DNA from: Vallitalea okinawensis
GTDB taxonomy: Bacteria > Bacillota > Clostridia > Lachnospirales > PQDH01
Direction of reading: 5' to 3'
Length of the DNA: 64,000 bases
Assembly: GCF_002964605.1 (NCBI RefSeq)
Contig: NZ_PQDH01000005.1
Location: 289,764 to 353,763 of the forward strand
A program made the translations under genes and the position numbers. The notes under the pieces were generated by a model that saw nothing but the letters and a program-made list of their open reading frames with translations, searched no databases and was not told where the DNA came from. Shown in pieces: positions 34,851 to 44,545 of the stretch; positions within the stretch are counted from its first letter, which is position 1, and every line of letters begins with the position of its first letter.

Positions 34851-35708
34851 CTAATATTTAAAGGGTTCATTGTAAAAACCGGACATATTCTTAATAAAAG
34901 ATTGAGGCGTAGTACCACAAAATTCTTTGAAATCTCGAATAAAGTGAGATTCATCAAAAAAGCCATCTTGAAGCATATTCAAGTCACTTCTATTTCGATT
35001 ACTCTTATAGACTCTAAGACTATTATTCAGTCGCGTTAATCTTGCAAACATCTTAACACTGAGACCAATTTCTCTTTCAAATAATCTTCTTAAATGCCTT
35101 TCACTGATATACTCACTTTCTGCTAACCTTTTAATGGATATATTACCTCTTGATAGCCTAATTTTATGAATAGCTGATGTAATATTCAACTGTTTCCTAC
35201 TGTTATTTTCTATCCAGCTTAATAAAATACGATCAACCTCACTGACTAAATGATCGATACCATCTGCAGATTGAATAACATCGCTCAAAATCATTGCTAG
35301 CTTCCTGCTAATATCAGAAATGGTGCAATGCATATCTTTTAGTTCCTTTTGTTCAACACCAGTCAACATACTAAGTCCACCTGGTAAAAACTCGATAAAG
35401 AACATTCTCTCATCTTTTAGCAGATTATTCTTTTTGACCTTGACAGGTTTAGATGTTGGCCCCCAGCAATTCTTATATGCCCCCCAATTATCAAATCCAA
35501 AAATGAAACAGCCGCTTGCATCAGGAATAATAATCAAGTCCTCGGGTGTAGTATCAGCTACCTCAGTATATGTAGAAGTAGAGTATAGCAACGTATAGTT
35601 GGCTATATATTGTCTCAACATGGGATGAGGCATAAAATAGGTCTGATTCATCATATTTTTCGAAGTAATACCTCTATAAGTATTGATACAAAAATCATTA
35701 GTAACCAC
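34851..35708 (-). CDS. AraC-family transcriptional regulator
   Basis: This 285-residue regulator has an N-terminal ligand domain (about 25-150, MPHPMLRQYIANYTLLYS, GPTSKPVKVKKNNLL) resembling the DUF6597 type. A C-terminal AraC double helix-turn-helix follows (GNISIKRLAESEYISERHLRRLFEREIGLSVKMF, then DGFFDESHFIRDFKEFCGTTPQSF). The start is GTG with AAAGGA upstream. It lies before the VOC gene, which may be its target. Confidence 0.85.
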   Translation of the reverse strand: MVTNDFCINTYRGITSKNMMNQTYFMPHPMLRQYIANYTLLYSTSTYTEVADTTPEDLIIIPDASGCFIFGFDNWGAYKNCWGPTSKPVKVKKNNLLKDERMFFIEFLPGGLSMLTGVEQKELKDMHCTISDISRKLAMILSDVIQSADGIDHLVSEVDRILLSWIENNSRKQLNITSAIHKIRLSRGNISIKRLAESEYISERHLRRLFEREIGLSVKMFARLTRLNNSLRVYKSNRNRSDLNMLQDGFFDESHFIRDFKEFCGTTPQSFIKNMSGFYNEPFKY

Positions 35709-35816
35709 ATAACCAGTCCTTTGTAGTTTTAGAAATAATTACGTTATACTCATCATACCGAATGCACGTTCTTTTGTCAATACATGTAAAGGTTATCACA
35801 ATCAATATACCTTAAT

Positions 35817-37154
35817 CTATTGCGAGAAATTCTGTATCTCGCCAAAGAGTTCTTCAATCCCCCTCTTAATTTCCTCATGGCTAAGATGAGAAATACATAG
35901 TCTGAAGCTATTCATTTGCTCCATTTTATCGATAAAGAACTCCTCTCCAGGAGATATGTATATATTTTTCTCTCTTAACTTACTACTTAGAAGACTCATT
36001 TTAATTCTCTTAGATACTTTAATCCAAACAAAAAAGCCTGTTTCAGGCACAATGCATTCTACATTACTTGTATCAATACTTCTTAAATATAGTCTTAAGA
36101 TATCCATCTTTTTCTTATAGTCTTTTTGAGCTTTTTGAATATGTCGTTTATACATACCGCTTTTAATGAAGATTTCTAATGCTCCTTGAGCTAAAACTGA
36201 TGTACTTAAATCTTCGCATTTTTTATAGGCTAAAAAGGTGCCTTTCATTTTTTCTTGCAGTATGACTGCTCCAATACGTATACCAGGCATAAAAGCTTTA
36301 GAAAAGCTTTTTACATAGATAACCCGATTATATAAATCATGATAATATAGGGGCATGTTCTTTTTATTGGTATCCAAATCAACTAAATAATCATCTTCCA
36401 CAATGTACACATCATACTTATTGGCTAATTCTATTATTCTTTTTTTATCTTTTTCAGTATAGCTGCTTCCAAGAGGATTATGTAACCTAGGGATAGTATA
36501 AAAAAATTTAACATCGTCTTCTTTAAAAACTCTCTCCAGCTCATTTAGATCTAATCCATTATGATCTCTATTGATTCCTAAAAGTTTATAACCATTTAAC
36601 TCAGCCATTCTATGAATGAGTCTATATGTCGGTTGCTCAACAGCAATTAGCCTCCTGTCGTTAGGAAAAGGCATTTTTGTTAATATGCTAAGAGCTTGTT
36701 GTGCACCAGAGGTAATCATGATATTGTCTTCTAATGCAAAAATTTGGTACTCACTAAAATGCTTTACTAGTACTTTTCTTAATGATGGAAGCCCTGCAGC
36801 ATCACTGTATGAAAATAAATCACTCTTATAAACCTCTACGGCTCGGTTTATACAATGATTAAATTCTTTATAAGGTAATAGTCTATGATCTGGTAACACC
36901 TGCGAAAAATCAATAGGACCATGATGATGATTGTTCAAAGGATGCTGTTCCACAAGATAATACCCACTCTTAGGAATAGCATAGATTTTATGATTCATTT
37001 CAAGCTCTTTATAAGCTCTTATGACCGTGGACTTATTACAGCTGAACTGCTTTGACATGGTTCTTATTGCTGGCAACCGTTGCCCTTGTGTGAGTTCATT
37101 TGATGCAACTTTATCTTGTATATGTTCCATGATTAGCTCATACTTCTTTTTCAC
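35817..37154 (-). CDS. MocR-type (GntR/aminotransferase) regulator
   Basis: This 445-residue fusion has a GntR winged helix (about 1-70, IRTMSKQFSCNKSTVIRAYKELEM) and a fold-type I aminotransferase domain with the PLP lysine in YVKSFSKAFMPGIRIGAVIL. MocR proteins sense PLP, amino acids or their derivatives and usually activate a divergent gene. Here that gene is an EamA-type transporter, with matching half-sites in the shared promoter region. The start is GTG, preceded by GGGAGTGA. Confidence 0.92.
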   Translation of the reverse strand: MKKKYELIMEHIQDKVASNELTQGQRLPAIRTMSKQFSCNKSTVIRAYKELEMNHKIYAIPKSGYYLVEQHPLNNHHHGPIDFSQVLPDHRLLPYKEFNHCINRAVEVYKSDLFSYSDAAGLPSLRKVLVKHFSEYQIFALEDNIMITSGAQQALSILTKMPFPNDRRLIAVEQPTYRLIHRMAELNGYKLLGINRDHNGLDLNELERVFKEDDVKFFYTIPRLHNPLGSSYTEKDKKRIIELANKYDVYIVEDDYLVDLDTNKKNMPLYYHDLYNRVIYVKSFSKAFMPGIRIGAVILQEKMKGTFLAYKKCEDLSTSVLAQGALEIFIKSGMYKRHIQKAQKDYKKKMDILRLYLRSIDTSNVECIVPETGFFVWIKVSKRIKMSLLSSKLREKNIYISPGEEFFIDKMEQMNSFRLCISHLSHEEIKRGIEELFGEIQNFSQ

Positions 37155-37190
37155 GGTATCACTCCCATATAATTCTATCGACTTAATAAT

Positions 37191-37249
37191 CTGTACCGGT
37201 ACAGAGTGGTTTTTTTCAAGTTGTACCCTATTTTTAAAACTGCTATAAT
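37191..37249 (+). promoter_or_regulatory. Promoter of the EamA gene with MocR-type half-sites
   Basis: A consensus promoter (TTGTAC at 37221, 17-base spacer, TATAAT at 37244-37249) drives the exporter gene. A perfect palindrome CTGTACCGGTACAG (37191-37204) lies upstream, and a third TGTACC half-site (37222-37227) overlaps the -35. Two inverted half-sites plus one direct half-site at -35 is the usual MocR activator layout. Confidence 0.75.
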
Positions 37250-37294
37250 TTGATTATAATGGAAAATCAGAAATGAAGCAAAGGAGTTACCTAA

Positions 37295-38143
37295 ATGAAT
37301 AAACAACGACAAAAAGCTATATTGTACCTCATCATCGCATCTCTTTTATGGAGTATAGGTGGATTATTTATTAAAATCATTGACTGGAACCCTATGGCTA
37401 TTGCTGGAGCAAGAAGTGGTATTGCATCAATCGTTATGCTAGTATTCTTAAAAAAGCCTTTATGGCATATAAAGCTAGGAAAGACAAAATTCTTAGGAGC
37501 TCTCACTTATACATCACTCTTAATATTTTTTGTTACGGCCAATAAGTTCACAACTGCAGCCAATGCCATCTTACTACAGTTTACTTCACCAGTATGGGTA
37601 GCTTTGTTTTCTTCATGGTTCTTAAAAGAAAAAGTAAAAAGCTATGACTGGCTAGCAATCATAGCATTTATATCAGGAATGGTTTTATTTTTTATTGGTG
37701 ATCTGAATAGTGGCAATCTATTTGGCAATCTCATTGGTCTATTAAGTGGTGTATCAATGGCTGGTGTGGTAATCTTCTTAAAGCTACAAAATGAAGGTTC
37801 ACCAGTAGAAATGACTTTGGTTGGCAATATCATGATGTTGATTATTGGTCTACCCTTTTTCTTCATTTCTACCCCAAGCTTCGAAAGCATCCTAGCTCTT
37901 CTCATTTTGGGAATCTTTCAATTGGGCATTTCATATATATTTTATACTCTCTCCATTAAATATGTCTCACCCGTTGAAGCCATTTTGATTCCTGTTCTTG
38001 AACCCTTACTTAATCCTATCTGGGTATTTCTAGCTACAGGAGAATCACCTGGTATATACGCTTTCATAGGAGGTTTTATTGTTATTTTGACAGTCATAAT
38101 AAGAGGTATTTATCAACAAAGAAAAGAGACTAGTACTTATTAA
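37295..38143 (+). CDS. EamA/DMT-family transporter
   Basis: This 282-residue inner-membrane protein has ten hydrophobic helices in two EamA repeats (first begins ILYLIIASLLWSIGGLFIK, second begins NLIGLLSGVSMAGVVIFLKL). The family exports amino acids and other metabolites. AAAGGAG precedes the ATG. It is divergent from the MocR gene and likely activated by it. Its 3' end overlaps the convergent response-regulator gene by 14 bp. Confidence 0.88.
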   Translation: MNKQRQKAILYLIIASLLWSIGGLFIKIIDWNPMAIAGARSGIASIVMLVFLKKPLWHIKLGKTKFLGALTYTSLLIFFVTANKFTTAANAILLQFTSPVWVALFSSWFLKEKVKSYDWLAIIAFISGMVLFFIGDLNSGNLFGNLIGLLSGVSMAGVVIFLKLQNEGSPVEMTLVGNIMMLIIGLPFFFISTPSFESILALLILGIFQLGISYIFYTLSIKYVSPVEAILIPVLEPLLNPIWVFLATGESPGIYAFIGGFIVILTVIIRGIYQQRKETSTY

Positions 38144-38819
38144 ATCGATAACCAAAACCCCAAATAGTTTCAATAATTTTAGGATTGGCTGGATCTTTCT
38201 CAATCTTTTTTCTTACTTTTTGAACGTGAACAGCAACCGTTGCTATATCACCAAAATCATCTTCACCCCATATTCTATCGAATAAAATCGCTTTACTATG
38301 AACAATATCAGGGTTGGATGAAAAGAACAATAACAAATCAAACTCAGTTGTAGTGAATGATTTTTCTACACCATTTACCCACACCTTTCTAGAATCTTTA
38401 TTAATCGTAATCCCATTAATCTCGATAAGTGAAGATTCTTTACTCTTGCCAAGCAAGCGTTCATATCTGGCTAACTGGTTTTTAACACGAGCTATTAACT
38501 CGCTAGGACTAAAGGGCTTTGTCATATAATCATCTGCACCTAATCCTAAACCTCTCACTTTATCAATATCTTCCGTTCGAGCTGATACAATAATAATTGG
38601 AATCTCAAGTTTGTCACGGATCTTTTTGCATATATCAAACCCATCTATTCCCGGTAACATAAGGTCAACAATCACTAAATCATAGTTACCTGATAATGCT
38701 TCTTTTAATCCTGCTATGCCTTCTCCAATTATTTTGGTTTTAAAATCATTAATTTCTAAGTAATCTTTTTCAAGTCCTGCAATATTCTTATCATCTTCTA
38801 TTATGAGTACTCTAGCCAT
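38130..38819 (-). CDS. OmpR-family response regulator
   Basis: This 229-residue regulator has a receiver domain (VLIIEDDKNIAGLEKDYLE acidic pocket, phospho-Asp in LVIVDLMLPGIDG, Lys in DDYMTKPFSP) and an OmpR-type winged helix (TTEFDLLLFFSSNPDIVHSK, VAVHVQKVRKKIE). I chose the ATG at 38819, 8 bp after GGAGG. It follows its histidine kinase gene by 15 bp. It is a close paralogue of the regulator encoded at 63185-63874. Confidence 0.93.
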   Translation of the reverse strand: MARVLIIEDDKNIAGLEKDYLEINDFKTKIIGEGIAGLKEALSGNYDLVIVDLMLPGIDGFDICKKIRDKLEIPIIIVSARTEDIDKVRGLGLGADDYMTKPFSPSELIARVKNQLARYERLLGKSKESSLIEINGITINKDSRKVWVNGVEKSFTTTEFDLLLFFSSNPDIVHSKAILFDRIWGEDDFGDIATVAVHVQKVRKKIEKDPANPKIIETIWGFGYRFNKY

Positions 38820-38834
38820 CATCAAATCCTCCAC

Positions 38835-39983
38835 TTATCCATTCATTAGTGTAAATCCTATAGTCGTTCCTTCGCCTATTTCACTTTCTGCCCATATCTG
38901 ACCACCATGAGCTTCTATAAGCTGTTTAGCTATAGACAGTCCTAAACCTGTACCACCAACGTCTTTGTTTCTTGAAGCATCCGCCCGATAGAAAACTTGA
39001 AAGATATTCTCTAACTGGGTTGCTTCTATTCCTGGTCCATTATCCCTAACTTCAATCTTAATTCCTTTTCCTTCACCTTCTAACTCACTTAAATGTATAT
39101 GGATTTCTGGGGTGTCTTTATCACAGTATTTTAGAGCATTGTTTAATATATTTGAGATTACTCTATAAATCATTTTTCCATCTAGATCAAGAGTCATTGT
39201 ATCATCAACAACACATTGAAAATCTATTGTCGCTCCCTTTTCTTCTATCTGAAGTTTCTTTTCTATAAAGATATCTGTAAAATAATCCAAAACATTGATT
39301 GTATTGAATTGATATTCCATTTGATTGATATCTAGTTTTGAGAATAAGAATAAGTCATCAATCAATCTGTTCGTATAGCTAGCATTAAAGTAAATAATAT
39401 CCATATATTGCTTCATCTTATCTGGGGTGTCAGCTATACCTTCATTAATACCTTCAACGTAACCTAAAATGGATGTTATGGGTGTCTTAAGATCATGGGA
39501 TATACCAGCAATGAGTTCTTTTCTATTTATTTCATACCGCTCCTCTATCTCTCTAGCTGCCTTTAATTCTAAGCTCATCTTATTAAATGATTCGATGAGC
39601 CCACCAATCATGTTATGAGGATAATCATCGATAGTAAAACCATAATTTCCTCTAGAAATCTGGTCCACACCTACTTTCAAGGTTTCTATAGGGTCCATAA
39701 TTTTTTTTCTCATTCTTATGGAAAAGATTAAACCACTAATCTCTCTTATGCCGACCATTGTAAAGATAAATATTAAGATAAATATGGGTAGATTCAATTG
39801 TGATAATTTATATAACAGATAAAAAATCCCAATATTGATCAAAATGAAAATTAATGGTATCAACTTTAAGGCTTTTTGATATCTCTTGAAATTTTTATAG
39901 TGAGCATCCGTATGTTGATTCATAAAATGCCTACCATGCTTATGATGTGTGTGTTTAAATGCTTCCCACTTATTTTTGTTCAT
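38835..39983 (-). CDS. Sensor histidine kinase
   Basis: This 382-residue kinase has a His-rich N-terminus (HTHHKHGRH), two transmembrane helices with almost no extracellular loop (about 37-80), HAMP, HisKA (GISHDLKTPITSILGYVEG) and HATPase motifs (NILNNALKYC, VRDNGPGIE, GTGLGLSIAKQLIEAHGG). The lack of a sensor loop suggests it senses membrane state or a partner protein. I chose the ATG at 39983, just after GGAGGATGTT. It lies between the His/Met-rich gene and the response regulator. Confidence 0.92.
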   Translation of the reverse strand: MNKNKWEAFKHTHHKHGRHFMNQHTDAHYKNFKRYQKALKLIPLIFILINIGIFYLLYKLSQLNLPIFILIFIFTMVGIREISGLIFSIRMRKKIMDPIETLKVGVDQISRGNYGFTIDDYPHNMIGGLIESFNKMSLELKAAREIEERYEINRKELIAGISHDLKTPITSILGYVEGINEGIADTPDKMKQYMDIIYFNASYTNRLIDDLFLFSKLDINQMEYQFNTINVLDYFTDIFIEKKLQIEEKGATIDFQCVVDDTMTLDLDGKMIYRVISNILNNALKYCDKDTPEIHIHLSELEGEGKGIKIEVRDNGPGIEATQLENIFQVFYRADASRNKDVGGTGLGLSIAKQLIEAHGGQIWAESEIGEGTTIGFTLMNG

Positions 39984-40025
39984 AACATCCTCCAAAAGCC
40001 CCACTACCAAGTGGGGCTAGTAAAA

Positions 40026-40847
40026 TTATATGTTTATACTACTCTTTTGGGCTTTTATTATTATATTCTTTCCATTTTCGTCTACTAAATTGATCGTTGA
40101 AATAGCTTTTTCAATTTGGTTTTTATCATTAATCTCAAGCTTAATATTTAAGTTTTCTGGTTGAAGTGTTTCAAGAGTTAATCCGGCTTTTTCTACAGAT
40201 GAATGAATCTCTTTCATCACCTCATATCTTTTCTTGAATTGCTCATTTTTGAATGTATGACATGGTTCAAAATCTAGATCATTCTCTTTGACTTTTTCCA
40301 TGCATTTTTTCTTAAACTGCATATGCTTCTTTTTATGGTCCATAATCACCTTAAATTCCTCAGGCAAATCACTTTCTTGTATATCTAATGATAACACTTT
40401 TTTGTCATCATTTTCAATTAAAGTTGTTTGATCTAGCAATTTAATCATGAACATTGCACGATCTAATTTACTCATATGCATGGATTTCATCATTTCCATA
40501 TGCGCAGTTTTCATTTCATTTACTTCTTCCTTACTAAAACCAAGTTCTTCAAGCTTTTCTTCATGCTTTCTTATACTTTCTTTTAATTCTTCTGGTATAT
40601 CATCCATTTGTTTCATGTTAAACTGCTGATGATGAAAATGTCTTGGTCCGTGTCCCATATCCATTTTCATATGACTTCTAAATCCACCTTTACTTTCATC
40701 ATCGAAATCCATATCAAATTCAAAATCATTACTTAGCTTTACAATATTTTCTCCGTCGCTGGATACTTCTAAATCAAAAGTTCCTTTTCTTACTTCAGCT
40801 TTCTTCATTTCCTTCATTACATTATAAATGGTTAATAATTTACTCAT
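40026..40847 (-). CDS. His/Met-rich hypothetical protein
   Basis: This 273-residue protein is not recognised. It has a short N-terminal part, a His/Met-rich segment (residues around 55-80, MKMDMGHGPRHFHHQQFN), and a charged, helical C-terminal half. There is no signal peptide or membrane segment. The His/Met clusters suggest metal binding, but no known metallochaperone motif was seen. I chose the ATG at 40847, 8 bp after AGGAG. It precedes the histidine kinase by 42 bp on the same strand, so it may be part of a metal- or stress-responsive two-component operon. Confidence 0.7.
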   Translation of the reverse strand: MSKLLTIYNVMKEMKKAEVRKGTFDLEVSSDGENIVKLSNDFEFDMDFDDESKGGFRSHMKMDMGHGPRHFHHQQFNMKQMDDIPEELKESIRKHEEKLEELGFSKEEVNEMKTAHMEMMKSMHMSKLDRAMFMIKLLDQTTLIENDDKKVLSLDIQESDLPEEFKVIMDHKKKHMQFKKKCMEKVKENDLDFEPCHTFKNEQFKKRYEVMKEIHSSVEKAGLTLETLQPENLNIKLEINDKNQIEKAISTINLVDENGKNIIIKAQKSSINI

Positions 40848-41203
40848 ATTCATTTCTCCTTTTAATTTCAATTTTATTATGAATTAGTTTTTCTTTTAAC
40901 TATCAACTGATAAATCAAGTATAAAGAACAATATTAAAAGTAAAATAAAAAAAGTTTAAAAATTTCATAAAATAAGAAATAAAAAACTATAAAAAATCTC
41001 CAATATATATAGACAACTTTCCTCCAAAAAAGATAGTGCTCATAAGAACTTTATAGGCACTATAATTTCACTCGAAAAGCAATAGGTTTGTTTGTTCATA
41101 AAATTACATGGAATGGGTTGTTAGTTACATGGCTTTATACTATACACAGTGCTATAGTGATAATAACTTCATTAAATATCTTTTAATCGTTAGGAGTGTT
41201 CAT
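40848..41203. other. 356-bp divergent intergenic region
   Basis: The region is A/T-rich (poly-A tracts at 40930-41000) and separates the minus-strand His/Met-rich operon from the plus-strand glycoside hydrolase. A GCACTATAATTTC -10-like box lies near 41066. I see no ORF with a ribosome site and no repeat. Confidence 0.35.
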
Positions 41204-43219
41204 ATGTCCAATATAAAAGTGCGCTTACCCTTTCGCCAAGTACATCTCGATTATCATACCAGTGAACTTATGGAAAATGTAGCAGCTAATTTTAATAAAG
41301 GTGAATTTGTCAACACCCTCAAAAAGGCTCATGTCAATTCTGTGACTTGTTTTGCAAGATGCCATCATGGGTTTCTTTATTATCCATCAAAAGCTTTTCC
41401 TGAACGCATTCATCCCAGTTTAACCAACAAAAATCTTTTACTTGAGCAAGTAGAAGCATGTCAAGAGGAGAACATACGAGTACCCGTCTATGTCACAGTT
41501 CAATGGGATCACTATACTGCAATGCGCCACCCTGAATGGTTATGCAGAGACGCTGAAGGTCAATTATTAGATCAACTGTTTAGCCCTGGATTCTATCGTT
41601 ATTTATGTACTAATACCTCTTATCGGGATTTCTTGAAAGCTCATGTTAAAGAACTCTGTGAAATGATACCAACTCTTGATGGTTTCTTCTTTGATATTAT
41701 TTGGTTACTCCCATGCGCTTGCCCTTCTTGTCGTGCAAAGATGGAAAAGGAAGGTTTGGATTGGAGAAAACCTGAAGACCGTATAGCCTTTGCTAAGCTG
41801 TCTATACAAGATTTTACTCGAGATATGAGTAATTTCGTCCACCAACTCATACCGGATTGTTCAATCTATTATAACAGCGGTCATATTCAACCTGACCATA
41901 AGAGTCATTTAAAAGACTTTACTCATCTAGAATTCGATGCATTACCATCGGGTCATGGCAGTTACAATAACTTTCCAATCATAACGAGGACTAATCGCAC
42001 TTATGGGTATGATTATGCAGGTCATACAGGTAAGTTCCATACTGGATGGGGAGATATGCATTCTTATAAAAATCAGGCAGCTCTAGAGTATGAATGCTTT
42101 ATGCTCATGGCACTTGGCGGCAAATGCATAATTGGCGACCAACTTCATCCCCTAGGTCATCTTGACGAAACTGCCTATGATATTATTAGCGCTGTTTATT
42201 GCCAGGTTGAAGAAAAAGAACCTTGGTGTGACGATATCCAACCCGTTATTGAATTAGCTGTATTTTATACTGATGAGGAAAAAGCATTGACTGGAGCCCA
42301 TAAGCTCCTTAAAGAATCCTGTTATCAATACGATATTATCAGTAGTGATTCAGACTTTACGAGGTATAAAGTTATTATACTTCCTGATCGCATCCCTATA
42401 ACAAATGATCTTGTAAATAAACTAAAAGACTACATGCATAAGGGTGGCAAAGTTCTCGCTACTTTCCTTTCTGGTGCTGATGAAAAAGCCAATGACTTCA
42501 TGCTACCATTAGGTGCAACAATGAACGAGGATCAAGAACTGGACGTCGAAGGTAAACCAGTGAGAGGTCTTCTACATTTTAGAAAGGACTATGCTGATTA
42601 CATAATCCCCCAAGGTCCTCTAGGTAAAGACTTACCAGAAACAGAACATGTCATGTACGCTCAAGCTAATAAGGTTTCGGTTGGTGACAAGGGAAATATC
42701 TTACTTCATGTGACTGAACCACCTTTCTATCGCAATGCAGCCCACTTTTGTTCTCATGTTCAAACCCCATCCTATGGTAATATCGGTACACCTGCTGCCA
42801 TAGAAACATCTAATACACTTTATTTAGCTCATAATGTTTTTGAAATATATGATGAGTATGGGGCTAGTTGGTGCAAAAAATACGTTCAGAATGCTATTGA
42901 CTATTTATTAGGTGATCGTATTCTGACTCACACTGGTCCATCAACTCTTGAAGCCATTGTTAATGATCAACCAAATGCTAAACGCTATATTATTCATCTC
43001 CTCCACTATGTACCAATAAAAAGAGCCAAACTTCTAGAAATAATCGAAGATATCTATCCTTTATATGATATAGAAATTTCTTTGAAGCTTGATCACCCTA
43101 TTAAAGAAATACGACTACAACCTGAAAATCTATCTGTAGCTTTTGAGCTAAGTGATAAAAGACTTCATTTTCATGTAGATCGTTTTGAAGGGCATCAATT
43201 AATCGAATTAAAATATTAA
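41204..43219 (+). CDS. GHL6-type glycoside hydrolase with trimerisation domain
   Basis: This 671-residue protein lacks a signal peptide. It has a TIM-barrel (about 1-340) with VNSVTCFARCHHGFLYYPS, VYVTVQWDHYTAMRHPEW and LDGFFFDIIW, typical of hypothetical glycosyl hydrolase 6. A beta-galactosidase trimerisation-like domain (VFYTDEEKALTGAHKLL, YKVIILPDRIPI) and a C-terminal beta domain follow. The arrangement resembles GH151 alpha-L-fucosidases and GH42 relatives. I chose the ATG at 41204, 7 bp after AGGAGTG; the upstream start at 41108 would add 32 poorly conserved residues. An AraC regulator gene follows. Confidence 0.75.
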   Translation: MSNIKVRLPFRQVHLDYHTSELMENVAANFNKGEFVNTLKKAHVNSVTCFARCHHGFLYYPSKAFPERIHPSLTNKNLLLEQVEACQEENIRVPVYVTVQWDHYTAMRHPEWLCRDAEGQLLDQLFSPGFYRYLCTNTSYRDFLKAHVKELCEMIPTLDGFFFDIIWLLPCACPSCRAKMEKEGLDWRKPEDRIAFAKLSIQDFTRDMSNFVHQLIPDCSIYYNSGHIQPDHKSHLKDFTHLEFDALPSGHGSYNNFPIITRTNRTYGYDYAGHTGKFHTGWGDMHSYKNQAALEYECFMLMALGGKCIIGDQLHPLGHLDETAYDIISAVYCQVEEKEPWCDDIQPVIELAVFYTDEEKALTGAHKLLKESCYQYDIISSDSDFTRYKVIILPDRIPITNDLVNKLKDYMHKGGKVLATFLSGADEKANDFMLPLGATMNEDQELDVEGKPVRGLLHFRKDYADYIIPQGPLGKDLPETEHVMYAQANKVSVGDKGNILLHVTEPPFYRNAAHFCSHVQTPSYGNIGTPAAIETSNTLYLAHNVFEIYDEYGASWCKKYVQNAIDYLLGDRILTHTGPSTLEAIVNDQPNAKRYIIHLLHYVPIKRAKLLEIIEDIYPLYDIEISLKLDHPIKEIRLQPENLSVAFELSDKRLHFHVDRFEGHQLIELKY

Positions 43220-43279
43220 TAAGTAAAGTTCTTTTCTATGCTATAATAGAACACAAACAGCATGGAAAGGAGCTTTTTT

Positions 43280-44098
43280 ATGGAACTTATAAAATACCCA
43301 CTTTTTCATTCATTATTCAATAACCTTAAATTAAGTCTTTATCTTAATGGTCATCTTAATGCTGATTCTAAGTGGCAATATTATTACCTCGATCCAGCCC
43401 ATAGACTTTATTACATCACTAAAGGTTCTGCATATTTCTATAAAGAATCTCCTAATGAGAAATACTTATTAAAAAAAGGTCATATATACCTTTTACCAAG
43501 GCGACAATTATATGGTCTTGGTTGCGATCATTATATGGAGAAATTCTTTTTTCACTTCGACTTGCAATTAGTACCCGGTCTCGATGTTTTTGACTGTTTC
43601 AATGATTATATCTCCATGCCTTTTTATAGCCAAGATCTCTACAACCTTACTGATCTGGCTAGTCAACAAGATCTAAAATCAACACTGTTATGTAAATCCA
43701 TACTTTGGGAAACTTTAGCTTATTTTTTAGAGCCTCATACAGACTATCTACTTAAGCACGCTAAAAAGATAAAAAAATATGAATCCCTTTGTAGCTATCT
43801 AGACTCCAACTGCCATTTCGGTATTACCGTTAAGGATTTAGCTAATACAATGAATATCTCCCCTTCCTATTTATCAAGAGTTTTTAAGAAAGATATGGGG
43901 ATTACTATTAAGGAGTTTGTCAACGCCCATCTATTGGATCAAGCAAAAAAAGAACTCATCTTCACAGATAAGTCCATTCGTCAAGTAGCTGCTGACCTCC
44001 GCTTTAATGATGAATTCTATTTCTCTAACTACTTTAAAAGACATACTAATTGTTCTCCTAAATATTATCAGCATATTAATAGCGTTTATGGTAAGTGA
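43280..44098 (+). CDS. AraC-family regulator adjacent to the glycoside hydrolase
   Basis: This 272-residue regulator has a cupin-like sensor domain (about 35-100, AYFYKESPNEKYLLKKGHIYLLP) and a C-terminal AraC domain (GITVKDLANTMNISPSYLSRVFKKDMGITIKEF, RQVAADLRFNDEFYFSNYFKRHTNCSPKYY). I chose the ATG at 43280, 7 bp after AAAGGAG. It lies 60 bp after the GHL6 gene on the same strand, so it probably controls the response to the same sugar. Confidence 0.88.
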   Translation: MELIKYPLFHSLFNNLKLSLYLNGHLNADSKWQYYYLDPAHRLYYITKGSAYFYKESPNEKYLLKKGHIYLLPRRQLYGLGCDHYMEKFFFHFDLQLVPGLDVFDCFNDYISMPFYSQDLYNLTDLASQQDLKSTLLCKSILWETLAYFLEPHTDYLLKHAKKIKKYESLCSYLDSNCHFGITVKDLANTMNISPSYLSRVFKKDMGITIKEFVNAHLLDQAKKELIFTDKSIRQVAADLRFNDEFYFSNYFKRHTNCSPKYYQHINSVYGK

Positions 44099-44125
44099 CT
44101 AGGTTATATCAATTAGAATAGTACA

Positions 44126-44151
44126 TAAAAAGAAGCATGAAATCATGCTCC
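44126..44151 (-). terminator. Terminator of the zinc-ribbon remnant
   Basis: On the minus strand GGAGCATGA-TT-TCATGCTTC is followed by TTTTT. It marks the end of a minus-strand transcript that can only come from the remnant gene. Confidence 0.8.
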
Positions 44152-44167
44152 TTAACGATCCTTCATA

Positions 44168-44340
44168 TTATATTGTCAGCTTGGAACTATAGAACTCACA
44201 TTCTACAGTTTTTCTAGGTTAGACACGTTACTAGCTCCACAACCCGGACATTGAATGGTTTTTATCTCTTTTATTGGTTCTTCATCTTCTTCAAAAAGAG
44301 CACCTATCTCCTCATCTACCTGTTGGTCTATCTTATCCAT
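44168..44340 (-). pseudogene. Frameshifted small zinc-ribbon protein
   Basis: The minus-strand ATG at 44340 opens MDKIDQQVDEEIGALFEEDE and reaches IQCPGCGASN, the first half of a zinc ribbon. The frame stops at 44203. A single base gained in the AAAAA run just before that stop would continue it into KTVECEFYSSKLTI, ending at 44168; this matches the second half of such ribbons (ECEFC) except for Cys to Tyr. The single-base frameshift and lost ligand suggest a decayed gene, although a sequencing slip could also produce the frameshift. No clear ribosome site is seen. Confidence 0.6.
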
Positions 44341-44545
44341 TTATAGTTGCTGTTAGGAATTAATTTTATTTTTTCATTTATATTATCATTATACATTTTA
44401 TCGTATGAAATGATACCTTTCAAATCTTTATATCTTTCTACTTATATATGATAATTCACAACTTAGCAAATTAGGAAAAGCGAAATTAAATATAATATGA
44501 TACTATATACTTACCGTACGGACAGTTAAATTTAGGAGGTAGCCG

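Noticed and set aside
44203..44340. Intact 45-residue zinc protein
   Set aside because: It has only half a zinc ribbon, and the missing half is present one frame away, so a frameshifted gene is the better reading.
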